From Siphonodentalium dalli (Eukaryota > Mollusca > Scaphopoda > Gadilida > Siphonodentaliidae), in the NCBI GenBank assembly GCA_032622095.1, contig CP136069.1, forward strand, positions 186,609,122-186,673,121: DNA of 64,000 bases. The letters run 5' to 3'. The translations under genes and the position numbers were made by a program. This document shows positions 15,751 to 25,758 of this stretch, in pieces; position 1 is the stretch's first letter, and each line of letters opens with the position of its first letter. The notes under the pieces were generated by a model, which saw nothing but the letters and a program-made list of their open reading frames with translations, was not told where the DNA came from and searched no databases.

Positions 15751-15797
15751 GGGTGCGGTCGGGTGCGGTCGGGTTTTAGTAGGACCCGTATAGCCCA

Positions 15798-16489
15798 ACT
15801 CTGAATGCCATGCTAATCTTCGTCGCTTCAAATCGCTGTAGAAATATGAATGTCGGCGATTTTGTCGCGAACTCACGCTATAAAAAGATCCTCCGCGATG
15901 AGTGGAATGAGGCTGCTTCGTCTTGGGGGTATACTGAATATAGGGTGATGGCTTATCACTGATGTGTTTTCCCATACATGAACGTTAATGGCATTGAACT
16001 TCCGTCGACTCGCGAAACTGCAAGTGTATCCACTATGGCGTGTCTAAGGATTATTTTATGGACATTTTCACGAATCTCTCCCTTCTCATTCACGCATAAT
16101 ATACAGCGATCATGGCTAATTCCGAATAGAACCTTCATTTCGCACAGACTGTTGCGACACATGGAAATTGAACACAAAGCATTCTACAACAACAATGTTA
16201 TGGTGTTCTGATGGTGGAAAAATAATTAACAACAACCCTACACTACACATAAACGGTTCCACCCAAAACAAAACAAATACAACCCAACCTACTGGGTGTC
16301 CATACCATACGACCCTAATATATTATTACAATTTGCGTATTGTGGGACATAAAGGGTCAGGTTACTACGTTTTCAACAAAGATAAGGACTATTGTGGGGA
16401 GACTACCATATGTACTACAGTTCAGGAAAGTAACTGCAGGATATCGCAAAAGAGCAACTGTGAACAATAATATTAATTAACACTATTAC
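15798..16489. other. Unassigned sequence, no gene supported
   Basis: Frames of up to about 100 codons exist on both strands (for example 16168-16470 +), but they overlap one another and show no motif, domain or splice context. I do not call a gene here. Confidence 0.4.
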
Positions 16490-16946
16490 ATGTGACCCGC
16501 CATATCAAATCCAGTCGTAAGTCGGGATTTTTTACCCTGTGCAAATGCATTCTCTTATATATGCGAGTCGACCATAGGTCACCTCGCATATATAAGAGAA
16601 TGCATTGGCCTAACAATTTTTTATCATTTTTTGTAAATAAATGTTTCTTACAATTTTTAGGACATAATATAAAAAAACATCCATTACCCTGCAGGGAGCC
16701 CTACACATATATAGAAGCATATATAAGAGTGTCGTCTGCTCATGTTTGTCTGGGGCTCTGTATGGGTGAAATTATAAAAAATTTAAGGAATACAAGAAAA
16801 CATTATTCAAATTGTAAAAAATTGTTAGTCCAATGCATTCTCTTATATATATATGACTTTATTTCCTCCGTAAACGAAGATATAGTGTATAAAATCACAT
16901 ACACATTATTATGACTTACGACTGGATTTGATATGGCGGGTCACAT
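16490..16946. mobile_element. 457-bp MITE, GTGACCCGCC-type TIR
   Basis: It starts ATGTGACCCGCCATATCAAA and ends with the complement GATATGGCGGGTCACAT, with a subterminal CCAGTCG/CGACTGG pair. A hairpin with GCATTCTCTTATATATGCGAG-type arms lies just inside the left end (about 16542-16609), and a degenerate half copy lies near 16831. The interior shares a CTGCAGGGAG-to-GGGGCT segment, inverted, with the element at 20226-20688. It is non-autonomous. The target-site duplication is not clear. Confidence 0.8.
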
Positions 16947-17459
16947 ATGTACATGTATGATATATAACGAGATATAACGAGACGTTTAAGGGGCTAAATT
17001 ATGGAGAATATTATGTTCGACAACTTAATAAATCAGCGGAACTTGGCTGTTTTTCGGTGTTTAGCGTTAAATACATATTATGGACTTGTTCGGGTGCGTA
17101 AAATTGATAAGTTAGTACTCAAGCACTATGCCAACCTGTGGGATGAAGCATTCTACTAACATCGCCGAAAATGTCAAAGAAATCGACCATATCACTCCAT
17201 AGAAAACATCGTCTTAACTACGCCCAAATGTAAATACTGTTTACATCTCGATTCGGGACGCACCTATCGGCGATAATCTAACAAAAATGATTTCGTCGTC
17301 GAGTCATTGCATTTAATTGATATATAGGAATGACCGTGTGAATCGTCAATTTGGATTAATATTCGTAACAAATAACTACTTTGAGCAAGATTATGCTTAA
17401 TTTCAATTTGATCACCCTACCATAGTGCTTCACAACTATTTAAGAAAGAATATCAATGG

Positions 17460-17585
17460 ATTGAATGGAAGCATCCGGCATCCGAAATATGAGCTCACGG
17501 CATCCGGCGTATGCTGGTCTGGCGTCCGGAAATCGCCACAACAGACCCAGAATCCGGCGTCCGAAAATTGGGGGGTGGTGATCAT
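17460..17585. repeat. Short degenerate ATCCGGC/GTCCGGA repeats
   Basis: The words GCATCCGGC, GCGTCCGGA and AATCCGGCGTCCG recur five to six times in about 120 bp. They look like a remnant of a simple repeat. No gene is seen. Confidence 0.4.
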
Positions 17586-17667
17586 GCACCCTCATTGAAT
17601 GCAGCTAATTACAGTTGCTCAAGCGGCAGCAGTCACCTCACTGTGGTTTGAAGGTACACATGTGTGG

Positions 17668-18132
17668 TTAACCCTTTACCCAACAGAACGGCCCTGTGCC
17701 AATGCATTCTCTTATATATGCGAGTCGACCATAGGTCGCCTCGCATATATAAGAGAATGCATTGGCTTAACACATATTAAAAATGATAAAATTGTCAAAG
17801 AATGTAGAAAAATATTATAAAAATTGTTAAAAACTGTATGAAAAAATTATAAAATTGGTAAAGAATGTAAGAAAAAATGGTAAAAAGTGTTAAACAAATA
17901 ATTTGTTTAGGCCAATGCATTCTCTTATATATGCGAGGCGACCTATGGTCGACTCGCATATATAAGAGAATGCATTGGCACAGGGCATAACTGTAACCAT
18001 CACAATGTGGTCAATGAACTGGTTCCAACGATATCCATATTTGTATGGTGTTATTGAGACAGAACGAAGATATTTTAGGCTGTTGAAGCTTTATTTGGGA
18101 GTTTTTGGCCGTTTTGTTGGGTAAAGGGTTAA
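17668..18132. mobile_element. 465-bp piggyBac-like MITE with paired hairpins
   Basis: TTAA flanks both ends, with TIR CCCTTTACCCAACAGAACGG and its near-complement. Inside are two roughly 70-bp hairpins in inverted order (about 17698-17765 and 17909-17980), each with arms GCATTCTCTTATATATGCGA and a centre containing GTCGACCATAGGTC. A TGTGCC/GGCACA pair flanks them. The spacer is AT-rich. TTAA target sites with a terminal CCC are typical of piggyBac superfamily insertions; no transposase is present here, so this is a non-autonomous copy. A second copy is at 50152-50534. Confidence 0.85.
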
Positions 18133-19189
18133 GTCGTTGTGTTTACTTTGGGTGTCCATTTCGTATTATTCTCACACATCAATACCATAGCTCGACGAAA
18201 ATTAAATACGTGTTTACAACATGCATTGTGACTATTGTTTGAGGGATGTGTCCAATCTATTGTCGACAATTATTGGTGACTGTGTTTACGAGGATGATTG
18301 TGCAAAACCCGGCGGTATCTACCATGAATTACATCATATTAGTTTCTGTATGCTGCAAACTACATTTGCGATATCCTAAATGAATGCGCTATATTGTGTA
18401 AGTTATTTCAATGTTCTATTATCGATTATACTGACATTGAACCATGTATGGTAACAGGGACAATATTACAAACGAATTTAAAATCTTTGTTATTAAATGT
18501 CGATTATACCCTAGAGAAACAATTTTTTTAAGTTGGCTAAACAAAATAATGGCTAGACTTTTTTGCTATAAGCTTTATTGGGCCAGCGCGAACACTGGTA
18601 CCATCAAAAACTAAGTTAGAAAGCACAAATTAACAGCGACATAAGTATACGAGAAATCCATTGCATGTGGGTGTGACTTATATACACACTTTAAAAAAAA
18701 CTGTTACAGAGTTCGGAAAGTTGGCAATATGGTTTCTTAAATTCATATCCGGCTTGAAACAATCGACTGCCAATCCCTTTCAGTATGACGAAACCGGAAT
18801 CTTCCAAGTGGAGCTCAAAATAAAAGCAAAATTATCCCACCTTCGGAATATAGGAATTTCTGAGAATCGGACATTCATAGTATTGGTTGTTCGCAATATC
18901 GGACCATCGGAGTATCGGACCTTCGGAAATAGAGGCAAGGCAGGGCTGCATTCATGCATACATAGATTGATTTATGAGACCGTAGCGTTGCGTGGATGGG
19001 ATTTGTCAAATCGACTTCGGTTTTCTCTGGAGACCCCAAATAGACGACACGACATTCTCTATATAATACTATTCTCACATCGGTATTGACAGTGGGCGGT
19101 TCACAATTTAGTTTCAATATATAACGTATAACATAGGTTAATATTGTTATACACCTATTCAGGTACGCGGGTTATCAATTAAATTCTCA
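18133..19189. other. Upstream region of the PAN exon
   Basis: No repeat of known type and no supported gene are seen. A frame at 18661-19089 lacks recognisable features. A TATATAA-like string near 19117 lies about 70 bp before the first ATG of the PAN exon and could be part of a promoter, but this is weak. Confidence 0.35.
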
Positions 19190-19594
19190 ATGAAAATTTA
19201 TTGTGAAACAACGAGAGTGATGGAGAACTTCATTATGAACTTTTTGCTGACACTCATTCTCGTGACAACGCTGGGATCAGTTCAATCATCCGGCGTAATC
19301 AACCAACCGTGTGTTGGCGAGACACCAGGAGTAGATTATGTCTACAATAAACCAGTTTATGTCACAAAATCGGAAATCGACTTCACAAAAATCACCGTGC
19401 GAGTTATCAGCGGTATTCGGATGTTAGACTGCATTTCACACTGTCTCCCTGTGATGGAGTGTGGCGCTGTCGTTTTTGACAAAACCGTGAATGAGTGTAA
19501 GCTGATTAAAACATACAAGAGGAACTATTTCAAAAACATCCCTACCAGGAGCGCCAGTGATTTTGGGGTTGTACGATATGTGAAGTTACCGAAG
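19190..19594 (+). CDS. Secreted protein, first coding exon: signal peptide plus PAN/apple-like domain
   Basis: The frame starts at an ATG and contains nested methionines at codons 11 and 16. From codon 16 the N terminus reads like a signal peptide (MNFLLTLILVTTLGSVQSS), so the true start may be 19220 or 19235. Residues about 38-135 form a cysteine-bearing domain whose core CISHCLPVMECGAVVF followed by NECKLI resembles the PAN/apple fold, which binds sugars or proteins outside the cell. The exon ends at GAAG|GTGAGT, a consensus splice donor at 19595, in phase 0; sequence beyond it is intron-like and soon reaches a stop. In invertebrate lectin-like genes a PAN domain is often followed by a fibrinogen C-terminal domain, and such an exon lies on the same strand at 59030. 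That link is an inference: the phases do not match without another exon. Confidence 0.7.
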
Positions 19595-20225
19595 GTGAGT
19601 TATGTTATTCCCCATTCACCCGAAAGGTTCTCGCCCGTCCGTCCGTGTGAATATTTCAACTTGTAACCCTGGTGGGAATTATTGGATCGCCCAGCTTGGA
19701 AAAATGGTTCTCACGTTCTGAAGGTTCGTCCATGTATTCTTCCAGAGTTATGGCCCTTTGTGGACTTGAAACTTGTTAAGTTTGTGTTATGAACAATCCA
19801 CCTTGTAGCTCGGGGTGAATAACGGGTTGTCCTTTGGTGTGGTGATATCAAAGCGGCGGGAAAGGATACCCACATACTAATGGTTTCGTACATGTGTTCT
19901 TACCAGTGTTATGCAACTGCTGGACCTGGACATTTGTGAATATTTTATCACTACGAATATTTCACCGGGTAACTTATGTGTGAATGATCTCATTTAGTTG
20001 TGCTATGGTGATATGAGTGAATAGCTGGGGGACCCACATAATGAATGTTCCGTGCTATTATTCTTGAGTTGTGCCATTTGTTGGGCTTCTAAAGTTATGG
20101 ATATTGTTTGACTTCAAAATGTTGACGCAACACAGACATGTTGCATTGCATTGCATTTTATAATAAAAACTTTTTGTCGTCGATTACCAAACTTATATAG
20201 TCATCGCCACTGTGGAGGGAACATT
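19595..20225. other. Start of intron, no other feature seen
   Basis: The sequence follows the GTGAGT donor. It has no long open frame with recognisable composition and no clear repeat until the MITE at 20226. Confidence 0.45.
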
Positions 20226-20688
20226 ATGTGACCCGCCATATAAAATCCAGTCGGAAGTCGGGATTTTGTTACCCTGTGCCAATGCATTCTCTTATATGTG
20301 CGAGTCGACCATAGGTCGCCTCGCATATATAAGAGAATGCATTGGCCTAACAATTTTTTACAATTTTAATAATTTGTTCTTGTATTCTTTAACAATTTTA
20401 TAATTTCACCCATACATAGCCCCAGACAAACATGAGCAGACGACACTCTTCTAGATGCTTCTATATATGTGTGGGACTCCCTGCAGGGTAATGGATGTTT
20501 TTTTTATTTTATGTCCTAAAAATTATAAGAAACATTTATTTTAAAAAACATGATAAAAAATTGTTAGGCCTGTGCATTCTCTTATATATGCGAGGCGACC
20601 TATGGTCGACTCGCATATATAAGAGAATGCATTGGCACAGGGTAAAAAAGACCCGATTTCCGACTGGATTTGATATGGCGGGTCACAT
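20226..20688. mobile_element. 463-bp MITE, GTGACCCGCC-type TIR (second copy)
   Basis: The ends are ATGTGACCCGCCATATAAAA and TTTGATATGGCGGGTCACAT. Two hairpins with GCATTCTCTTATAT arms sit just inside both ends (about 20276-20345 and 20570-20637). The interior is inverted relative to the copy at 16490-16946, which suggests internal rearrangement or opposite insertion orientation. Confidence 0.8.
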
Positions 20689-20993
20689 ATGTTGTCATAT
20701 CAATGTTACCAAGTGGCACATGTACAGTCGCTGCCAGGGATGGGGTGGGGGTGGGTCACCAACATTAATAAAACATTTGTTTCCCCGATTTTCAAACAAA
20801 CTCATATATAGGCAGATCAACGATATGATGAAGGTTGTTGCTTATTGTTCCCAAAATAGTGATGTCCAAGTCAGAAATGGCTAACAAGTGTTGCCGGCTT
20901 AACTAAACGTATATTGCCATACATGTACATTCAGAAAACACAAAACACCACACCGTTATATCCCATCAATATCATTGTCTCGATGTCATTTGA

Positions 20994-22084
20994 CAAAATT
21001 TCTTTCATCCCGCGCGTCATCATATGGGACGAGGACTGCGCAGTGCCCCGGCATATCCTGGAGATGTTCTTGAACTGGCTTGACCAACACGGCGTCCAGG
21101 TAATTTGCTGCGGGGATCAAAGACAGCCGCCACCGATTGCAGGTGAAAGTCCTCACCACTGGCTGCAAAAAGGCAGACTACTACGAAGAGGTTGGCGTCA
21201 ACTACAGAGCAAAAGATGATGCCCTCAAAGCTCTGAAAAAGCGCATACGCCTTCATAGTGACAAAGTCCAGTGCCAGGAGATGCGAAAGGCTCTCCCCAG
21301 CTGCCTGGGGGGCAGGTTTGTGGAGCAGTTGAGGCCGGGCGACCTATTCCTCACTAGCCGCCAGAAGTTCCGCGACCGGGCACAGGAGCTGTTCCTCCGA
21401 CGCCATAAGGAACATTTCATAGATGCCCCAGTGCCTATCCTTTACCACCCCAAGAACAGCCGAAAGCAGAACATTGACGTCGCAATCCCAGGCATTGGCG
21501 ACCCGCCACGTAGAGAAGAGCTCGTTCTCAACGACGTCGTCGCGGTCTCTATCGAGGCCGCCGAGTGTGTTATTAAAACCGATGCTTGGAGCCTGAGCTA
21601 TGCTCTCACCGTCCACTCGAGCCAGGGTCTTACGATCCACAACCCACAGAAGGTCTGGATCATCGACGAATACCTCCAGAGGTCCAATATCTGCTACTTA
21701 GCCGTATCCCGCGTGGAGTATATGCAACAGCTCGAACGGGTAAGCTGTCCACCGGAAGAGGGTTCTGATGCCAGGCCCGTAGTAGTTCCTATGGAACAAC
21801 AGCAACTCCGCAAGGAAATACAAAGGAAGCTTGTGGCATACAAGCGCAAGGACCAGACTAATGGACGCCATCGGTTCAATCTCAAGGTCGACTATATCCT
21901 CGAGCTCCGTGGGGCCCAGCAGAACCGCTGCATGGCGTGCGAGATTGAGCTGCTCTGGGCCTTCCAACCCAATACACACAGCAGTTTAGTATCGACCGGC
22001 TGGACAACAACAAGGGTACTGCAGAGGAAATGTGAGGCTGACTTGTCTAGAGTGCGACCGAAAAAGAGGGGATGCAGCACTTAG
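20994..22084 (+). pseudogene. SF1 helicase fused to HNH nuclease, broken and 5'-truncated
   Basis: The visible helicase part starts at about motif II (RVIIWDEDC, near 21010) and continues with motif III (CCGDQRQPPPIAGESPH), motif V (SYALTVHSSQGLTI) and motif VI (CYLAVSRV). These are characteristic of superfamily 1 DNA helicases (Pif1/RecD/UvrD-like) that unwind DNA during viral replication. Motif I (Walker A) is missing because the 5' end is cut off next to a MITE arm at 20939-20959. A frameshift lies near 21150-21190. After about residue 260 an HNH-type zinc-finger nuclease follows: NRCMAC in one frame, then IDRLDNNKG and CLEC in the other frames, so at least two more shifts lie around 21980-22030. 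The 3' end meets the integrase tail-to-tail. It is not functional as it stands. Confidence 0.75.
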
Positions 22085-22908
22085 CGTCTAGTTCTTCTAA
22101 CAGTTTCTACGGAACTATCTGGTGGCAGCTGGGTGTCGGGAGGCACCACAAGCAACTCTTCCACGGACAAATCCGCAGAAGAGGGTTTTTGTGTCAACAC
22201 CGACTTTATCTTGATGGCATCAGAGGGCCTTTTCCCAGTTAGACGAGTCACTTCATTGTTCAGAGCCGACACAACAGCGGGCAGCCGAGCCACCCATTCA
22301 GTCGACCTTTGGCCGACAGGAAGCTTCATCTCCTGGGCCTATTGGTGCCCAAACAATCGCTCTGCCAGGGTACGGTTGAAGCGCTCCACGAACCCCTGGT
22401 CCCGGTGGACATCCACACGACCCCGTCTCACCTGAATGCTGCGCTTGGTTAGCAGGAGGCTCACAGCACCCATGAACTCCCGTCCTGGGTCGACTTGGAG
22501 CAATTTCGGCCATCTAAGAGGGCCTTGCCTGTAGATGAGATCAAGGGCATCCGCGACCTTTGTGGCTTCTTTTGTGGCGAGGGGCTCGGCTTCTTTGTAG
22601 CGAGAGGCCACGTCGACGACGGTGAGCGCGTACTTGTAGGTCTTGCGACCCACCCGGTCATGATGCAGAAAGAGCAGGTTGGCCTGGTGGACTTCATTTG
22701 ACACTGGCAAGTAAAACTTGGGCCTTGGCACATGCCGCGGATTGGCCAGGTATATATGCCAGATGGCCTGCTTCTTGAGCCACGCCCGTGCCACGTCTTC
22801 AGAAACCTTGGCTGCTGCCGCGAGGTTCTTGATTGCTGCAAGCCCATTCCAGTAGCCCTTGGGGCTGTAGTAGATTGTCCCGATACGACTAGACACCTTG
22901 CTGTTCAT
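22081..22908 (-). pseudogene. Retroviral-type (rve) integrase, one premature stop
   Basis: Read from the ATG at 22908, this is one continuous frame of 275 codons broken only by an amber codon at 22339-22341 (codon 190). It starts with a winged-helix-like N terminus (TIYYSPKGYW, AAAAKVSEDVARAWL). The rve core has the second and third catalytic positions intact (D140 in QVDPGREFMG and E175 in GFVERFNRTLAERL; spacing DD35E). At the first position, within VHQANLLFL (residue 77), I expect Asp by alignment logic but read Asn. The tail ends LVVPPDTQLPP. Related integrases insert Polinton-type viruses into host DNA. The start at 22908 is favoured over an upstream ATG because the extra eight codons are simply the promoter-like motif translated. 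Both changes would inactivate it. Confidence 0.85.
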
Positions 22909-22911
22909 ATT

Positions 22912-22944
22912 ATTACTTTGCAATGAATACAATTACTTTGTAAT
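22912..22944. promoter_or_regulatory. Two ATTACTTTGYAAT boxes upstream of the integrase
   Basis: ATTACTTTGCAAT (22912-22924) and ATTACTTTGTAAT (22932-22944) lie 4 and 24 bp upstream of the integrase ATG. The same imperfect palindrome sits upstream of other genes of the element, so I read it as a virus-specific promoter or regulator site. The function is an inference. Confidence 0.6.
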
Positions 22945-23012
22945 ACATTGACAGAGTTAAATATCGTAATAAGGAGGCGGGCCATCTTCGTTTGTACGGG
23001 AACGAGTGCACA

Positions 23013-23635
23013 CTACCGCGAAACTGATAACTTTTCTATAGCCGCCTTGGCTTCTTCTCTGCCTTTCTGAATAAGTGCTTTTTTTGTCTCGTCATCCATC
23101 TCCGCGGCATGCGTCTTTCTTGCCCTAGTCCGGATTTCATTTTTCATCTCGTTGTACTTTGCGACTTCGTCCACAATCAGGCGGAACTCGTCGTCCGAAA
23201 TCTGCCCGTCGATCAAGGCAGTCGACACGTGGCTTGAGATTGGTTTCAGTTTGCTGCTGGCCAGGACTCAAATCTCGTCGTGCCTCTTGGCCTTCAAGCC
23301 CAGGCGGCGATGGATATATTTGCCCGACATGCCGAGAACTCCGCAGGCCAGAGCTGCGATTTCCAACCCCAGAACAACTGGGGCCGCTATGACAGTTGTC
23401 AAAAGGATCACGCCCCAACGCCCATCCCCAAGCTAGCTGTGAGCAATGCGGTGTCAACGCCATTCAAGGCGTTCTCCCCGCGGTGGTACTTTTTGTATAA
23501 CGCCACTCTTTTATCTCGCTCGTCCTCGAGTTGCTTTTTCAGTTGCGAGATTTCGCGGAGCCGGTAGGAAGATTCATCCGCATTTTCGAGGACAGGATAT
23601 ATAGCTTCAGTGCTCGGTGCCGTGGGTTTCTTCAT
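23013..23635 (-). pseudogene. Conserved virus-like membrane/helical protein, broken
   Basis: The probable start is the ATG at 23635 (MKKPTAPSTEA); upstream codons are AT-rich spacer. An N-terminal coiled coil (REISQLKKQLEDERDKRVAL) is followed by a hydrophobic Gly/Ala-rich stretch around 23.33-23.43 kb that looks membrane-associated, and then a charged helical C terminus (DGQISDDEFRLIVDEVAKYN to EEAKAAIEKLSVSR). A frameshift lies near 23.41 kb and an in-frame TGA near 23.275 kb, possibly from a CGA codon. I recognise this as a recurrent uncharacterised protein type of such elements, probably a virion membrane or scaffold protein. The role is unproven. Confidence 0.6.
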
Positions 23636-23769
23636 CCTCATATATGCATATATGCAAATACATATGTACATAAAGGTGAAATATATTCACAAGTCCAATT
23701 CGATAAGGAGATTCACATCTGCACAGGTCCCTGGGTCGCCAGAGTGGCCGTCTTTCCAGTCAAATGTTA

Positions 23770-24399
23770 TTACATCACCCGTTGCAGCTTCAGTGGATCT
23801 GCAAAAACCCTCGTCCTCTTCTGTTTCCCACTAGTTATTTTTGCTCCGTGGTTTGTCTTTTTGCCGTTTATAACAACAATCGCGGCAAATTCAACATTAG
23901 TGTGAGACGCGGACAAGCCCTTTCGTATTATTTTACCATTCGCTAGCATGGGGTATCCACACAACACATCTCCAGTAGCCGAGTTCCCCATGGTGAACGG
24001 CCGATCGCCGCCCCGTCCGATAAAGCACTCCACGTGACGCTACCACTGTATTCTGCCCATATAGTAATCGGGGCACTACCCGGTGGAGTACCAGTTGTTA
24101 CTTCGTAATCGGAACTCTCACTGAGTGCGGAGCACTCTATATGGCGGTAGCTGCTCATCGTATCTATAGTGCCAATGTGATCGGTAGGTCGCTATTCAGA
24201 CGTGCGTCACTATCATCACGGACCACTAACTTCAATTCACAAAGTGTTCCACACTGAAGACGTTTGAACTCAGGATGCTCGAATCGGAGGGTGCCGATGC
24301 CACCAAATGAGTGACAGCCAAGGCAATACCGCTGTTGTCAATGTATTGGAGGAAGTCCACCGCCTCGCCTTTTTGGACATTTGTGAGTGTTATGAACAT
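23770..24399 (-). pseudogene. Unknown protein of the virus-like element, broken
   Basis: The start is the ATG at 24399 (MFITLTNVQKGEAVDF), ten bases from the tandem motif array. The reading frame breaks near 24232 and again between about 24.16 and 24.05 kb; the last part runs to a stop at 23770. The visible pieces are beta-rich in look (ITIWAEYSGSVTWSAL; GDVLCGYPMLANGKI) with no catalytic motif. Size (about 210 codons) and position beside structural genes would fit a minor capsid or spike-like protein, but nothing in the sequence proves this. Confidence 0.5.
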
Positions 24400-24408
24400 A
24401 CATAGCGT

Positions 24409-24511
24409 ATTACTTTGTAATATATTACTTTGTAATATATTACTTTGTAATATATTACTTTGTAATATATTACTTTGTAATATATTACTTTGCAATATAT
24501 TACTTTGTAAT
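24409..24511. promoter_or_regulatory. Seven tandem ATTACTTTGTAAT boxes, 15-bp period, between divergent genes
   Basis: The box ATTACTTTGTAAT occurs at 24409, 24424, 24439, 24454, 24469, 24484 (with GCAAT) and 24499, each followed by AT, giving an exact 15-bp period. The array fills the gap between the ATGs of two divergent genes (24399 on - and 24545 on +). It is therefore best read as a bidirectional promoter whose core box was amplified. Long frames through it are repeat translations. Confidence 0.75.
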
Positions 24512-24544
24512 ATACACATATACAATATATGTAATATAATAATA

Positions 24545-25466
24545 ATGACGAATAAGGCGTTCGGTTTTAATAGCGAGGCTAAGTACAGGACTGGTGGAGT
24601 ATTCAACCCCAAAGATGACCTAGAGCTAATACGTTCCAATATCCAGATACATACATACCTATCCGCGGGCCCCTTTCAAGCTGCGTTAACTGTGTTTCAA
24701 AAGTACCTGCTGCCTAAAGTCGAGTCTGACAAGCTGGTACAGCCATGGAGCAGCAGCCCGATGCAGTTTTGGCAGACCCAGCTAAATTTCGCCGTCTGGT
24801 GTGCAACAACGGGTTGTGGTGTGTCTGCACGAGACCATTTGTCTGTCCGTGGCGGAAAAACCGATGTTACTACGAGGTTCGCATGATCATCGACGAGTTG
24901 AAGGCTCCACTACCCCACTACGCCTTTAACAACCCGTATGACCGACGGACGTACGAACGAATTTTCAGGGTCTCTCCTCACACCGATTGGCACGTGAAAG
25001 GCTCAAACCACGGATTGGGCAGGACCTACAATTGGTGGACGAATAAGGGACCTCACCCAGTGGAATGTCATTCACAGAAGAGACAACAAATGAGGTCATC
25101 CACGTGGACTTCATCAAGCAGGACTCGGATGGTGCAGATAACGCATGGGGCACCTTCATCCTGGACAAGTAGCAAGGGTTCACGCAGCCTGTGGTTCAAA
25201 GGCTGAACGATAGTATCAGGAACTACGTGTGGGCAATACTAGGGGCGCAAGCTCAGACAAGAACACAAATTCTTTGGACAGGGACAGCATTTGACGCTCA
25301 GAACGTGGAAGATGCAATTTCATCCCCCGTGGATCTCCCCTCGGCGATCAAGCGATATCAGGATGTCATACAGTACGCCAGCTCCGATGTCAACTTTGTC
25401 TTTGGGACTGGGCTTTACATGTACCCGGGTCACATGCTACTTCGCATAGGTAAAGTGGCAGGGTAA
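24545..25466 (+). pseudogene. Unknown large structural-type protein of the virus-like element, broken
   Basis: It starts at the ATG at 24545 (MTNKAFGFNSEAKYRTGG), 34 bp after the tandem box array. The first part runs to about 24.85 kb. Two frame changes follow (about 24.85-24.95 and 25.00-25.06), and the last part runs from 25068 to 25466 with an in-frame TAG at 25168-25170. Visible text includes QFWQTQLNFAVWC, MIIDELKAPLPHYAFNNPYDR and IQYASSDVNFVFGTGLYMYP. No enzyme motif is present. About 300 codons and its position suggest a capsid- or virion-associated protein, which is an inference only. Codon use matches the neighbouring element genes. Confidence 0.55.
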
Positions 25467-25758
25467 AACAACGAGATCGTTATTGCTGCACAAGACCAAT
25501 CTCTGGGTGAAACTAGAGACCTTAACAGAGCACCCACCCCACCGCCAACTGATGGTTCCTACGGAACCGAAATGATTGGCCAAGCCGCTAACACACCCAG
25601 GAAAATCGACGCTGCCAGTCGCTCCCGCCATGCCAGCCGTGTCTGTTCCTACGGAACAAAAGCAACAGATGACTCGCCAACATGAGGACGAAAAAGTTGC
25701 TATCGTTGTAGGAGGGGTTCCCATATGGTTAATCACTCTTTGGCTTGCTACTTCGTAA
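25467..25758 (+). pseudogene. Pro/Gln-rich linker and C-terminal membrane anchor, probably the tail of the preceding gene
   Basis: Beyond the TAA at 25464-25466 the same frame stays open (APTPPPTDG) to about 25.68 kb. Another frame gives VPTEQKQQMTRQHEDEK and a transmembrane segment (VAIVVGGVPIWLITLWLA) before a stop at 25758. This fits a single tail with one stop and one frameshift. The layout (low-complexity linker, then one membrane helix) resembles the end of the gene at 32993-33561. Two GTTCC-N3-GGAAC palindromes (25555, 25645) lie in the linker. The end overlaps the convergent gene on the minus strand by about 30 bp. Confidence 0.45.

Larger units (their letters stand above)
3668..15787. 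mobile_element. Giant 12.1-kb foldback element with satellite arms
   Basis: Both outer ends are the same sequence in inverted orientation: GTCCTACTAAAACCCG at 3668 and its complement ending near 15785, followed inward by short CCCGACCGCA repeats and then 353-bp satellite arrays. The 10-bp sequence GTATAGCCCA lies just outside the left end (3658-3667) and just outside the right end (15788-15797), which looks like a target-site duplication. Foldback (FB/Galileo-like, MULE-related) elements typically have long terminal inverted repeats built of tandem subrepeats and 7- to 10-bp target duplications. No transposase is recognised in the 5.8-kb middle. The class assignment is an inference from architecture. 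Confidence 0.7.

Noticed and set aside
16168-16914. Frames of 100 and 140 codons as host genes
   Set aside because: The second covers a MITE with hairpins; the first has no motif, splice signal or conservation clue.
21137-22084. Host DNA-repair helicase gene
   Set aside because: Intronless, next to an integrase and capsid genes, truncated and frameshifted; it belongs to the virus-like element.
24232-24886. Long frames on both strands across the motif array (repeats of ILQSN or LLCNI)
   Set aside because: These are the 15-bp box array translated; real starts lie outside it at 24399 (-) and 24545 (+).
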